Source: Macrotrachela quadricornifera
Lineage: Eukaryota; Rotifera; Eurotatoria; Philodinida; Philodinidae
Direction of reading: 5' to 3'
Assembly (NCBI GenBank): GCA_022393335.1
Contig: JAJEKB010020868.1
Span: forward strand, 102,792 to 166,791
Length of the DNA: 64,000 nucleotides
Shown: piece after piece, positions 22,743-33,959 of the stretch
How positions within the stretch are numbered: position 1 is the first letter of the stretch
How the letters are laid out: each line of letters starts with the position of its first letter
Notes under the pieces: model-generated
Seen by the model: only the letters and a program-made list of their open reading frames with translations
What the model was told of the DNA's origin: nothing
The model's database searches: none
Made by a program: the position numbers and the translations under genes

Positions 22743-22871
22743 CGGTGAGATCTGTCGGGGAAAATGGTGGAAATATTCGAAGCATTCCCTTGCGGAATAA
22801 TGCTTCCATAAAACCTCTGAACTTCGCTGGAACCAATTGTTTCTTTGAGGGATTGCACAACCTTGGAGGCT
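22743..22871 (-). pseudogene. Coding-like fragment abutting the transposon, 5' part
   Basis: On the minus strand a good 3' splice site (…'tttttatgattgtcag') precedes ASKVVQSLKETIGSSEVQ and then RFYGSIIPQGNASNISTIF-PDRSH up to the transposon border. It could be the upstream half of the gene whose downstream half lies at 12575-12696. Its upstream exons would have to overlap the divergently placed glycosidase-like gene, which counts against an intact host gene. The family is not recognised. Confidence 0.35.
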
Positions 22872-23058
22872 GACAATCATAAAAAGCCTTGTGATACGAT
22901 TCTTGAGCAAACTCGAAAATATTTGTATTTGCTTTGTTATTTGAAACGCATCTTTATCGTCATATGTATTTCGATATCAACTTACATTATGGCGCTTTTC
23001 GTTGCCTTCTGCACATGTATTTTGTATTCTGTGTGAGCTGGCGAAAGCTTTTTGCGCT

Positions 23059-24213
23059 ATGTACTTGAAATGGTATTTACTGTCGCTTTTATACTTTTTC
23101 ATTCACTTAAGATTTAGCTATCAGAGTTTCGTGAAAACTTCTGACGTTTATTTGAAATTTCACGAATTTTTTATCTACGATCCTAAGCTAGCTTATGGAG
23201 ATGCAAACTTTTATGCATATGCTCCCTCCGTGATTCAAATTGGTTCTCAATACTTTGTTCATTCTTGTCATAACCATGTTTCTAAGCAAGTGAAAGATCA
23301 TATTATTGGCTTCAAGTACGATGAGTCTCGCAAGGAAGTCATAACGGGACAACTTATAGCCTTAGCACCCAATACGATTGCTGAAACTTGGGATGGAATG
23401 CATGTTTGTGATCCTTCTGTAGTACGTGGAAATTTTCGCTTTAAAGGTCTCTCTTATAAATATGCGATGTTTTACACGGGTGCTCCCTTTAATATTTCGA
23501 AATTCAACCAAATTGGTGTAGCCTTCTCGAACTCACTCGAATCAACCAACTGGAAACGCTATCCATATCCATTGATTCGTCATTCTGCTATTCCTATGCT
23601 CTTGAATTCACCATACATTGATAGAAATCAAATTGGAGACTACCAAGATCCACGACATCCATTTGGAGTTGCTCAGCCAACAGCTACATCAGTATCCGAA
23701 GGTATAGTACTCTTAGCATATACTGTTGGAGACCACTATGGAACGCGAGGAGAAGTACGGCGTGTAGATTTATCGAATCTTGACGATGCACCTCAAGTTT
23801 CGATGCCTAGAATTCTACCAACAACTGGACTCACCGATCCTTTACAAGTGGTGCTAAATAACTTTGATATGGCATATGATTCAATCTCGGATAGTATTTT
23901 CATTGTTCGTGATGCCTATCCTCAGTTTGGTGGTACTAGTCCTGACTTCTTATCTCGTTCGGTTGAAGTGGCCTCGATTTCAGCGATGGTTATGTGGACA
24001 AATGAAAACAATACGTACAGTTGGAAATCCGAGGGGCGAGTTCATGCAGTACAATTCGCTGGAGCAAAACGTATTCATAACGCTGCGATTGTGCGCAACG
24101 AATGGGGAGGATTGATGCAACCTGTAAAGCTTATGGTGTCGGATGCGAAAGAATCCGACAATTTCTATCAATGGCTCTTCTCAAAACGCTTGCGTTTAAT
24201 TGAGTTGCAATAA
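23059..24213 (+). CDS. Secreted beta-propeller glycosidase-like protein (GH43/GH117-like)
   Basis: 384 aa from the ATG at 23059 (MYLKWYLLSLLYFF). An N-terminal signal peptide or anchor is followed by a five-bladed-propeller pattern: YAYAPSVIQIGSQYFVHSC, DGMHVCDPSVV, YKYAMFYTGAPFN, IGVAFSNSLESTNWKRYPYP, and later GLTDPLQVVLNN and YDSISDSIFIVRDAYP. The repeated 'APSV'/'CDPSVV' and 'MFYTG' elements are those of the GH43/GH32/GH117 arabinanase-fructosidase fold, where acidic residues at blade starts do catalysis. Family assignment within this fold is not certain. The gene has no introns and is less AT-rich than its neighbours, which together with the family suggests transfer from bacteria, as is common in bdelloids. 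It starts 317 bp from the transposon end. A poly(A) signal lies near 24330. Confidence 0.7.
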   Translation: MYLKWYLLSLLYFFIHLRFSYQSFVKTSDVYLKFHEFFIYDPKLAYGDANFYAYAPSVIQIGSQYFVHSCHNHVSKQVKDHIIGFKYDESRKEVITGQLIALAPNTIAETWDGMHVCDPSVVRGNFRFKGLSYKYAMFYTGAPFNISKFNQIGVAFSNSLESTNWKRYPYPLIRHSAIPMLLNSPYIDRNQIGDYQDPRHPFGVAQPTATSVSEGIVLLAYTVGDHYGTRGEVRRVDLSNLDDAPQVSMPRILPTTGLTDPLQVVLNNFDMAYDSISDSIFIVRDAYPQFGGTSPDFLSRSVEVASISAMVMWTNENNTYSWKSEGRVHAVQFAGAKRIHNAAIVRNEWGGLMQPVKLMVSDAKESDNFYQWLFSKRLRLIELQ

Positions 24214-24219
24214 TTTAGT

Positions 24220-25012
24220 TTTGAGAGTGATAATATGAACACAGTTACTCTTTCTAGATTCTTGTTTGCATAAGGGACTTTTCAGAAGATTTTGATTAAG
24301 AAGTGTTCAAATGATTATAAAATCGTAAATAAAATTGATAATCATACGTTTTTTTTTACCTTCAGTGGTTATAATAGTCCTTTCAGAATTGTTTTTTCTG
24401 TCTTTATTTGATGAGTTGACAATGAAAACATCATAATAAATTACAGAATTATATTATGTTAAACAAATTCCTAACTTAGAAAGTGATATCTACATAACTT
24501 AGTGATATTCTCATAAAATGTTACAGAGATAATGAAGAGATTCAAGTAGGTAGGTACCGTGGTATAGAAATATAAAGGTATTAGTGATAGAACGACAAAA
24601 CCAGCGTTACAGAAATCTTTTGATAGAAATCTCAGACACTGTATGTGGATCGAAGAAATTTTTTTTTCATCTCTTATCAAAATAATTCTATGACGCATGA
24701 CTTAACAAATAAAACATTTTTGTGTAGAACCAAGAGGCAAATAAATTCTCTGTATCTTTTTTTTTCATACTTATATTTAAATTTCTGTCCAGAGACTATA
24801 TTTAAGAAAAGCTCTCAAGAATAAAATGAGAGTTATACGCACTATGACAAGGAAATAGAATATTTGACAGAAAAGAAAAACAATCTCTATTCAAAAAATT
24901 TTTTTTTTGAGAAATCTTTCGGCTGTGCTGTTTCCATTGATGTGTCTGTAATACAATAGTCAAGAATATTATTGACATAATCTTAAGAAATTATTTATGA
25001 TATTAGATAACA
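24220..25012. other. Intergenic, AT-rich
   Basis: 3' region of the glycosidase-like gene and promoter region of the next gene. No domain-bearing exon or repeat is recognised. Confidence 0.4.
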
Positions 25013-27088
25013 ATGATGATGCGCACAATATTATTATTATTATTGGTGTTCTTCTCAATGGAATATCGTGCAACGTATTTATTTCTTCAGACAGACATTG
25101 AATTAAGTGATCTTGGCAAACAGTTTCAACCAGCAAATCCAATCGAATTTCTTGCTTCATTTTCTACGATGTCTTTGCTTAATTGTGCTCAAAGTAAGGA
25201 TTATTTTCTCTATTGATCTACGTGATATTTGCATTTATATTCAGAATCAACTTGACTTTTTATGCTACTCGATAGATATTAGTAGCATGTTGCTATATCA
25301 TGCATGCATTAATTTTTCTCTCTATTTTAATAACTACTTATAAATATAATTATTGATTTAATGAAAGAAAAGAAAAAGTTATTAATAATGTTGATTGTTG
25401 AATCTGATAGGATAAAATAGAGAATTAATTGTTTTTATTTTGATTTAATAGTATGCAATGTTAATATTCTCTGTCGAACATTTGACTATGACTCATCAAC
25501 ATTGATCTGTCGTCTATTTGAGGGTGCAGTTAATACAGGTACAATTATTGCTTCAGTATCAACTTCTATTGTTGGTGGTATTGAAATTTTTCCAGAATAT
25601 TTTTATGCTTATAATCAATCATGTTCTCAATGTGAACAACATCGATATTTAATGTGTTTGAATGACACATGTCATTGTCCGCCGCATTCATTTTGGAATG
25701 GAGTTCTATGTGAAAATCAACGATATCTCGGAGCATCATGTAGTCAATCAGATTCATGTCGAAATGATATATTTGAATTGCAATGTACAATATATAATAT
25801 CTGTTTGAGTGAGAAAGAAATACAATCAAATATTAAAAATCTATTTTTCTTTAGATAGTACTAATCCACCACCGATTATTGAATGGTTATTCAATGGAAA
25901 TCTTAATGATAGTTATAATATTTACAATGGAATATCTTCTAATGGTAATATTCAATGGATATCACCAGGTTATTCTGGTTATGGAATGGCTGCCTATTTT
26001 ACTAATAAGAGTTACTCTGTCGTTCCTCATTCGCTTAATCTCATTGGTACTAGTTTTACTATTTCTGTAAGGATTATGTTATTATCAAATGCTCCATTGA
26101 ATTCATCTGAATTTGGACTCTTTACTCATTGTGAGTCTCAAACTGTTGATAAATGTTTATATTTTACTGTACGAAATGGTAAAATCTTTGTCTCATTTAA
26201 CATAAATAATGTTTGGGGAAATAGTTTTCTTACAAATAATATCTGGTATCATGTAGCATATGTCTACAATCGAGTTACATTAACACAAAGTATCTATTTG
26301 AATGGTCAACTTGATAGTATAGTTTCATCATCAAATATTTTTCAAAGTAATGCAAGTCAAATGTGGATAGGTGCTTCACCTTATACAAATATATATTCTA
26401 ATCCTTCTGCTTATATGAATGATATGATTATTGTTCCACGTATTAAAAATGGCAGTGGAACTAATGTTCAATTTGATTCTAATGGTCGAGTTAATCAAGC
26501 TCTTCTTATTAACTCAAATTATTCGTTTTTTCAAGTATCTGGTTTCTATTTTCTTGGACAATCATATTATTCATATTCATTTGCTCTTTGGATTTATCCA
26601 TTTGTAACCAATGGAACTATTATTCAGGTAATGTCTTAAGACTAAACTATGAGTTATAGAAATTTTAATAACATATTTAGCTTCTTTCTGTTAACAATGA
26701 TTGGTGGTCACCTATGCTCGGTTTCGACAATAATAGTCATCTTGTCATTCAAACATGGAATGGTGCATCATTCTACAATGTGGCATTGAATTCATTTATC
26801 TTACCATTGAATACATGGACACATGTGACTACAATTTTTTCTATACAAAATGGACTTCGTCTCTTTGTTAATGGAACAATGGTCAATATGACTAGTCCAA
26901 GTTATGCACATGTATCAAGCGGTTCATGGAATGTAATGTCCGTCGGTACATGTACCCATCCGACAACATGGTGTGATAATACAGAAACTCGAATAGTTCC
27001 AAATCAATATCGAGGAAAAATTGATGAAATGAAAATTTATTCAAAAGAATTAACAATTAATGAAATCAATATATTATTCAATATTTAA
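25013..27088 (+). CDS. Secreted PAN/EGF-like and double LamG-like protein (4 exons)
   Basis: Exons 25013-25193, 25452-25808, 25855-26627 and 26681-27088 join in frame to give 572 aa. The start is MMMRTILLLLLVFFS, a strong signal peptide. Residues ~55-85 (NCAQ-ICNVNILCRTFDY...TLICRLFEG) look like a PAN/apple module. A short cysteine-rich stretch follows (CSQCEQHRYLMCLNDTC...GASCSQSDSCR). Two concanavalin-A/LamG-like jelly-roll domains then come: ~185-370 (IEWLFNGNLNDS, FTISVRIML, WYHVAYVYN, IYLNGQLDS, MWIGAS) and ~390-570 (YSYSFALWIYP, WTHVTTIFS, LRLFVNGTMV, RGKIDEMKIYSKEL). Such proteins bind sugars or matrix outside the cell. The ligand is unknown. Many N-X-S/T sites fit secretion. AATAAA lies at 27132. 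Confidence 0.85.
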
Positions 27089-27099
27089 TACAAAGACAA

Positions 27100-28096
27100 A
27101 TAAACATTATTTAGTTTTATAATTTCTGTACAATAAATCTCTTTCAAATTTTTTCCTTATCTCTGTCTGATTGAGTTTCAAAGAGAAGTATTGTCGTATG
27201 AAACCAACAAACTTTTCACAATATTTTTTCTGTTGAAAATGACCATGTTGATGACAATTTTCCAAAATGAAGCGTTTTAATTAAAAATAAAATATGATCA
27301 CATTAATATCGATTAGATAAGACTATCAAATGAATCGACTATGAAAATTAATTATTTTCTTCAATAAATCCAGCTAAATCGCTACGATATTTAAATTGAA
27401 AATGTATTTATCAAGCTTTTTTTTTAATACTATAATTAGTCATTAAAAATTTGTCTGTCGAATGCATCTTATGATTATTCAATATTATCTTTTAAATTAT
27501 TTGACAAAATATGATTCTAAAAGTAAAAGAAAGGAAAAAATAAAACATTTTCTAATTAGTAGAAAAAAAAATGTTTTGTTAGAATAAAAGAAAAAGAATG
27601 AGAAACAAATATGAAGAAATAAATTCTAAAAAAAAACCATCGGAACAATAAAAAAGAAAATAGAAAATGTTTAATTAGCAGAATTTTTCTATTAAAAAAA
27701 GAATAGACCTACTTTTTTTTGCATTTCATGACATACTTTTTTTTTTAAAAATTTTATTTTCTTCTTTATTCTTCAAAGCTATCGTTTGTAAATGCATTTC
27801 TCTAGAAAGTAATTAAATATCATCGGTATTTAAATATATGAAGGAGAAAGAGAACTTATTTAAAAATATATTTTTTGACTGTTAATGTATCTGACGAGTG
27901 GTGGCGTAGAATAAATTAAACCGTTTGTATTTTGAACATTTCTTCTCTATTTTTTTATAAGAAGATAGCTCTTAAAATTCGCCGCAGAATGCTATGCTTC
28001 ATCTAACGGATATAGTTTTTTTTTTATGAATTATAAAGAGGAAAATAGAATCATTTATTTTAGATAAACAAGTGAATACATTGATCATATAATTTA
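27100..28096. other. Intergenic, AT-rich with A/T runs
   Basis: Nothing beyond homopolymer runs is seen. It should contain the 3' end of the LamG gene and the promoter of the coiled-coil gene. Confidence 0.4.
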
Positions 28097-29158
28097 ATGT
28101 CTTTGGAAGAGGAAATTCAACGAGAAAGTGAACGATTTCATAATCTATTTGATCGTTTATCTGATACACAATGGAGTGAAGGAGCATTAGGAGAAGCTCA
28201 ATCTCATTTGATGGATTATCAAAATCAGGTAAAAATTATTCAAGATCGAATTAATTTATTTAATGCTGAAGCTGATAAAGAACAAAAACGTTTATTAGAA
28301 ATAAAAGGTCATGGTGTTAAACATATTTGGTATAAAATTCGAGGAAAATTAGAACAACGTTTAGATCAACAAGAAAAAGTTTGGTTAAAACAATTTGAAA
28401 AATCTAAAGAAGAAGAACAACATTTAATCGTTCTTAATCAACAAATAAATTCAGCTGAAAATTTTTTATATCAATGTCAACAAACTCATCAAGAATATTT
28501 GAAAACAAAACAAACACTTGATAAATTATTAGATCATTTCTTTTCTGGTATAACACCTTCTTATCCACATGAAGATTTTATTGAACAAAATTTAAAAAAA
28601 AATCAAGAACAATTAATTATATTACAAAATCAATATCGAATATTAACACATGTTTTTTATTTACTTGAAAAAGCACATCAAGCTCTTACTTTTTCTCGTC
28701 AATCACTTGATCAGGCATTTAATATGAATACATTTGATTTATTATCTAAATCATCATTTGCTGATGTAGCTGTTAGTTCTTACTTAGCTAAAGCAAGAAA
28801 TGCATCAATTCAAGCTCAACAATTTATTAATGAAACAAGACGAATTTATCCAAATATACCACATATTGGTGATTTACATATTCAACAAGATAATCTTGTT
28901 TTTAATATTATGTTTGATAATATTTGGACAGATATGAATATGAGACAAATGATTCGTCAAACATCTCAAAGAATTTATCATGCTGATATGATTTTAACAA
29001 ATTTATTATTTGATATAAAAACAAAATTAGATAAATGTCATATTGATAAAGATAATATAAGTAAACATGTCAAACAATTAGCAAATGAACATTTTATTGA
29101 AAGAATTAATATTGTACGAAAGATTATTCAACCACCACCTCCTTATGCATCGAAATAA
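28097..29158 (+). CDS. Coiled-coil protein with C-terminal PPPPY, function unknown
   Basis: 353 aa, intronless, starting MSLEEEIQRESERFHNLFDRL. Residues ~1-135 and ~165-215 are heptad-rich, Gln/Lys/Glu-rich coiled coils (HLMDYQNQVKIIQDRI, WLKQFEKSKEEEQHLIVLNQQI, NQEQLIILQNQYRILTHVFYLL). A conserved-looking C-terminal part follows (SFADVAVSSYLAKARNASIQAQQFI, VFNIMFDNIWTDMNMRQMIRQTSQRI). The protein ends QPPPPYASK, and PPPPY would suit a WW-domain partner. There is no signal peptide or membrane span, so it is probably cytosolic. I do not recognise a named family. The length of the open frame, its start context and the poly(A)-like AATAAA sites near 29310 support a real gene. Confidence 0.75.
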   Translation: MSLEEEIQRESERFHNLFDRLSDTQWSEGALGEAQSHLMDYQNQVKIIQDRINLFNAEADKEQKRLLEIKGHGVKHIWYKIRGKLEQRLDQQEKVWLKQFEKSKEEEQHLIVLNQQINSAENFLYQCQQTHQEYLKTKQTLDKLLDHFFSGITPSYPHEDFIEQNLKKNQEQLIILQNQYRILTHVFYLLEKAHQALTFSRQSLDQAFNMNTFDLLSKSSFADVAVSSYLAKARNASIQAQQFINETRRIYPNIPHIGDLHIQQDNLVFNIMFDNIWTDMNMRQMIRQTSQRIYHADMILTNLLFDIKTKLDKCHIDKDNISKHVKQLANEHFIERINIVRKIIQPPPPYASK

Positions 29159-29616
29159 TATATTTAAATAATGCGAACTATTATTTTATTTTTTTCTTAT
29201 TTCAATATTAATATAATCATTGTCTCAATTTCATTTATCTCATATCTTTGATTTTATTATTATAACAGTATATAACAGAGTGTTGTTGTATAATAAACTT
29301 TTATTAAATAAATAAAGCTGTCTAACATTTGAAAAATAAATTAATATCAATCATTGATTATTATATGTTACAATATGTAAAATATAAATGAAACTAGACA
29401 TTTTCATATTTATTTTGTTAAATTTATTTGAATTAATCTTAAGAATTATTTTCTAAATGGAATAGTTTTTGTCTTTTTTTTATAAATTTACTAGCGGAGA
29501 TACCCGATGAAAAGAGAATATGGTTAAAGTTTTGCATTTTCCACCCGACTTTTTCTGCTGCACATAACACATCTTTTACAGGACTGTTCCCCGCTGTGAT
29601 TGAGTCATCTGCAACA

Positions 29617-31209
29617 GAAAAGACGGGGGTCGATAAGAACGCAAATTGGCCCACCCTCAGATTTTCAAAAAACCTATATCACTAGATGCAGAATTTAACG
29701 GTGATTCTTTTGGTAATACATTGAACGCTTTTTGAAAAGAATTCCATCAATTTTGGAATTGATTTATGAACTAATTTTTTCTCCTATTTCCTACCAACTA
29801 TTTTGAAAATTCCTTACTCAAAACTATTCAATCACTACTACCAAACAATCTCATTTGATAGAGCCCTTCAAGCTCTGCAATCTGGCATACTTTTCTCCTT
29901 TTTTGGTCATTGACCAAAAAAAATGTATAAGAACACACTGTCTAAAATGATAGAAATATATGGTGTTGATGACTTCATTTTAATTACACTATTCAGCCAA
30001 ACCGAGTAACGGTCAACCAGTATGACTAAAGTAGAAGTTAAAATTCAGCGAACTTGAGTTATACCAGATTGTAGAGCAAATTTTTCTGTACATGACACTG
30101 TCTTTTGTTTTATTGATCACTGATTATTAAACGAAAAAATATGGACAAAACATAATCGTGGATCGATTACTGTTATTGTATGATTCAGCATGGTACGAGA
30201 AAAGTGTAGACAACTGGTGAAGGAAAGTAATAATCATCATGTATGGTATATAATTTTGAAGCCCAAAACCTAGGCTTTGCTCTCGCTTATGTAAAAGCTT
30301 CTCAGACTATTTCTACTATGAGAAAAATGCTTTCGAAGAACTAGAACAAATCTATATCAATGTGTTACCGAAATGCAAGTTTAGTAAATATTTCGGCGAA
30401 ATTAAATCCATTTATTTGTAAACTCATACTGATTTTCTAGTTACTTTTCATTGGCTATCCAACGAACATATGGTTTTTGCTTTTCATCCGAATTTATGTC
30501 TGTGCGTTACTTCATGTTTTCGTAACACCTCTCTCATTTTTCAAGATATCGGAATTTTCTTTTCAGCAATAGATAACCCTGATTCTCAGCCACAAAACTT
30601 TCTTTCATAAAAATCCTTATTGAATGTAAGTTCGTAGAATTTATTACTTCGTTCACATTGACTAAGAACCGATGACCTTTTTTGTCTGTGCGTTACTCGC
30701 TACTATTTTATCTATAAAATCCAAATGACTAGACATTTCAGGCTCAACCTTAGATATATCGTAGAACTTATCTATTTACATTTGTGGTGGAAATTACAAG
30801 TCTCTTATTTATCGTTCTCTAGATACTTTCGTTCCAAGTTGAATAAACGTCTGTGCGTTACCTGCGTTTTGCCCGTATTGTAGACAGTGTGCCCCTATAG
30901 TTTTTTTTTGACCAGTGACTAAAAAAGGAGAAAAGTATGCCAGATTGTAGAGCTTGAAGGGCTCTATCAAATGAGATTGTTTGGTAGTAGTGATTGAATA
31001 GTTTTGAGTAAGGAATTTTCAAAATAGTTGGTAGGAAATAGGAGAAAAAATTAGTTCATAAATCAATTTCAAAATTGATGGAATTCTTTTCAAAAGGCGT
31101 TCAATTTATTACCAAAAGAATCACCGTTAAATTCTGCATCTAGTGATATAGGTTTTTTGAAAATCTGAGGGTGGGCCAATTTGCGTTCTAATCGATCCCG
31201 TCCTTTTTT
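29617..31209. mobile_element. ~1.6-kb element with ~300-bp inverted arms
   Basis: Left arm 29617-29920 and right arm 30897-31209 are near-identical in inverted orientation ('gcaaattggcccaccctcag', 'tagatgcagaatttaacggt', 'caatctcatttgatagagcc'). The ~975-bp centre has no coding frame but carries three copies of 'tctgtgcgttac' (about 30500, 30688, 30851). Arm ends contain 'gacggg.tcgat.agaacgc'. It is non-autonomous, and a target duplication was not found. A short minus-strand frame at 29439-29654 overlaps the left arm end and is unsupported. Confidence 0.75.
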
Positions 31210-31425
31210 TAAACAATATCTTACACATGGTTTAGATTAACTCTTCTTAGCAAAATATTTTATCATTTTTTAAGACGTAATGGCTCAACAGTTTCAAATA
31301 GTTGATACCACATCTATTCAAAATATTGGTGCTAGTAATGAGATATACTCACGATCCAGAAATTGGAAACTCCATACAATTCCTGGAATTCAATAAAACA
31401 AAATCTACACATCTACAAGCATAAA

Positions 31426-31850
31426 AAGAAATCAAGCAAGTCAATACAATTCTACGCTTCAATAGTTAAAGAGCAAGTTTAGATCTTATAAACATAAATG
31501 GAAATCAAGGAATTCAAGCAATTCAATGATCAGATTAGAATTCTTGAAATTTAATAGAATTCTACCCTTCACTAGTTAAAGAGCGACTATAGACATCACA
31601 AGTATCATTGGAATTGTAGGAATTCAAGAAATTCAATGACTAAAATAGAATTTTTGGATTTTAATAGAATTCTATCCTTCTATAGTTATCAAAAAAGTTT
31701 AAACCTTATGAATTTCAATGGAAATCAAGCAAGTCAATGATCATGTTAGAAGTCTTGGAAGTTACCAGAATTGTATGCTTCAACAGTAATACATGAAGTA
31801 TAGACCTTATAAATATCAGTGGAAATCAAGGAATTCAGACTATTAAAATT
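31426..31850. repeat. ~110-bp tandem repeat, about four copies
   Basis: 'ggaaatcaaggaattcaag' and variants recur at about 31499, 31610, 31720 and 31821, with 'aattctacccttcactagtt'-like and 'tagaccttataaat'-like blocks between. It is followed at 31850-31930 by short 'attaaaatttcaatagt' repeats. 31930-32815 is unique AT-rich DNA with no supported gene. Confidence 0.7.
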
Positions 31851-32817
31851 TTAATAGGTGAATAGTCGAATATTAAAATTTCAATAGTTGAATAGTCGAG
31901 TACTCGACTATTAAAAGTTTAAAATTCGAGTAAAACTTCAATACTCAAACTGAGTTAACGAGTTCTACACTAATGGATTAAATGTATAGGCCATGGCTAC
32001 ACGTTACGGAATTTCATGTTTTCGCACTACAACATCTGTATCCTCCCAATAGTAAAAGCAAACTTTCTGAAATTTTTATTATAGATAGAGGTCGTTGAGA
32101 TCTATTACCAGTAAAAGTTTCATCGATTTCTCTCTGGCCACAGCTGAGTTATTCATCAAACATTGACTGTTACGGAATTTCAAAAAATGGAAATTTTTTT
32201 AGGGTGATCTTAGAGTTTAACGTTTTTCGGAGAAATAAAGTGACATAGAAATAGACGTTCTATGCATAAGTTGTTCAGCTTTCCACGAACTTTTAGAATA
32301 TCAGCTCATTTCTTAACAAGCAGAATTGCATTGAATATAAAACATCAACTAATGTCCGTTACGGAATTTCGTCTTTTTTTTTTATGTTCTAATCAGGAAA
32401 GTTTGAGACTTCCCAATTTCAAATCATCGTTATAAAAATGTGTCTTTTTTCTCATCCAACAGTAGAACAAAGACAGTTCTCTCTTTCGAGTATGCCAGTT
32501 TCACTCTTACAATAAAATCATATTAGAATTTTCTTCTATTTTTCAAACAAAAATGAAATCTAAAAAAGTTGAAAACTGAATTTTTTTGATTAGATTAGTC
32601 GAGAAATCTGTTTTTAGACATTTGAGAGACGACAGATACAGCTTGTGTCATTTGTGAACACCGTGTTGCAGAGCTTACAACCTGTTTCATAATCTGTCGG
32701 TAGTACACTTTCGATTTCAGAGATAGTTATCTTTATTTTTTTCTGAATTAAAACCTTCCTGTTGCGAGGGTGACCAATGGCTGGCCGTAGCGTATATGTA
32801 TCGAAAAGCAAAGAAAT

Positions 32818-33772
32818 TACATTCTCTCTCAGACAAAAAAAACAATCATTTTCCATTTCACTTTTAGATCGCTTAATGCTTTGTTTTAAAAAACAAAATA
32901 TTTTACAAGATACAGTGTGAAAAGAACTACAGCTTACAAAGTAAAGCTTATTTGAATAGTGTACTCTTTGCTTTCAAAAAAGCACAATCCTGAGCGACCA
33001 ATTTTCGACGCTGCGACAATATCAATTTTTTCTATGTCAACGAGAAATTTCTTTTTCCTTATTTCATCTTTTTATCAACTAATTTGCTTTTGTAAAAGAC
33101 AAAATATACCACTACATGCAGCGTGTGAAAGGCTCTATAATTTATATAGAACAATTTATTCAAATAAGAAGAAAGGAATTTCTCGACCGTCTAGAAAAAG
33201 GATTTTTTTTGCAGCGTCAGACATTGGTCTCACAGAATTTTACTGTTTTTGAAAATTAAAAGCACATAATTGAAATACGTTTTACTTTATAGGTTGTAGA
33301 GCGTTTCACGCTGCATTTTGTGGTATATTTTGTTCTTTTTTACGCAAACATATTAATCGATAAAAGGATGAAATATGGAAAAAGAGCTTTTCGTCGCGTA
33401 GAAAATTGATCCCACGCAATTTTGCTTTTATTTGAAAGGAAAGAGCATATAATTAAAATCATCTTTACCTTGCAGATTGCAGAACTTTTCACGCTGCATC
33501 TTCTGGTATATTTTCTTTTTTTTCACAAAAGCATATTACGTGATAAAAAGATGAGAGAAGAAAAAAATGATATTATTGCAGCGTCGAAAATTGGTCGCAC
33601 AAGATTGTGCTTTTTTTGAAAGCAAAAAGTACACTATTAAAATAAGCTGTACTTTGTAAGTTGTAGTTCTTTTCACGCTGTATTTTGTGGTATATTTTGG
33701 TTTTTTAAAACGAAGTATTAATCGATGTAAAAGTGAAATGGAAAATGATTGTTTTTTTTTGTCTGAGAGAGA
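32818..33772. mobile_element. Foldback element with inner ~200-bp tandem repeats
   Basis: Inverted arms at 32818-33017 and 33572-33772 share 'tctctctcagacaaaaaaaa', 'attttccatttcac' and 'aactacagcttacaaagta'. Between and overlapping them, a unit of about 200 bp ('ttttcacgctgcattttgtg', then 'gcagcgtc.aaaattggtc') recurs at about 33300, 33490 and 33670. Frames across it are artefacts. Confidence 0.65.
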
Positions 33773-33959
33773 CTTCTGTATGGTCAACGTGTAATATAGA
33801 TAACGAACATATATCCCTGGGAAAATGAATTTCGTAATTGCTTTCTAACGACAAGAAAATTTTTATACAAAAAATTTAATTTCGTGCAAATTTTCTTGGC
33901 GACAGCTGTAGATGCTAATTATTTCATTATAAAAATCCTTATGATTATCATGTGAATAT

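Noticed and set aside
23002..23058. Upstream extension of the glycosidase-like protein
   Set aside because: It would need a TTG start; the first ATG at 23059 gives a proper signal peptide.
32614..32856. 80-aa minus-strand frame with CxxC-like cysteines
   Set aside because: Overlaps the arm of the foldback at 32818; no recognisable zinc-finger spacing.
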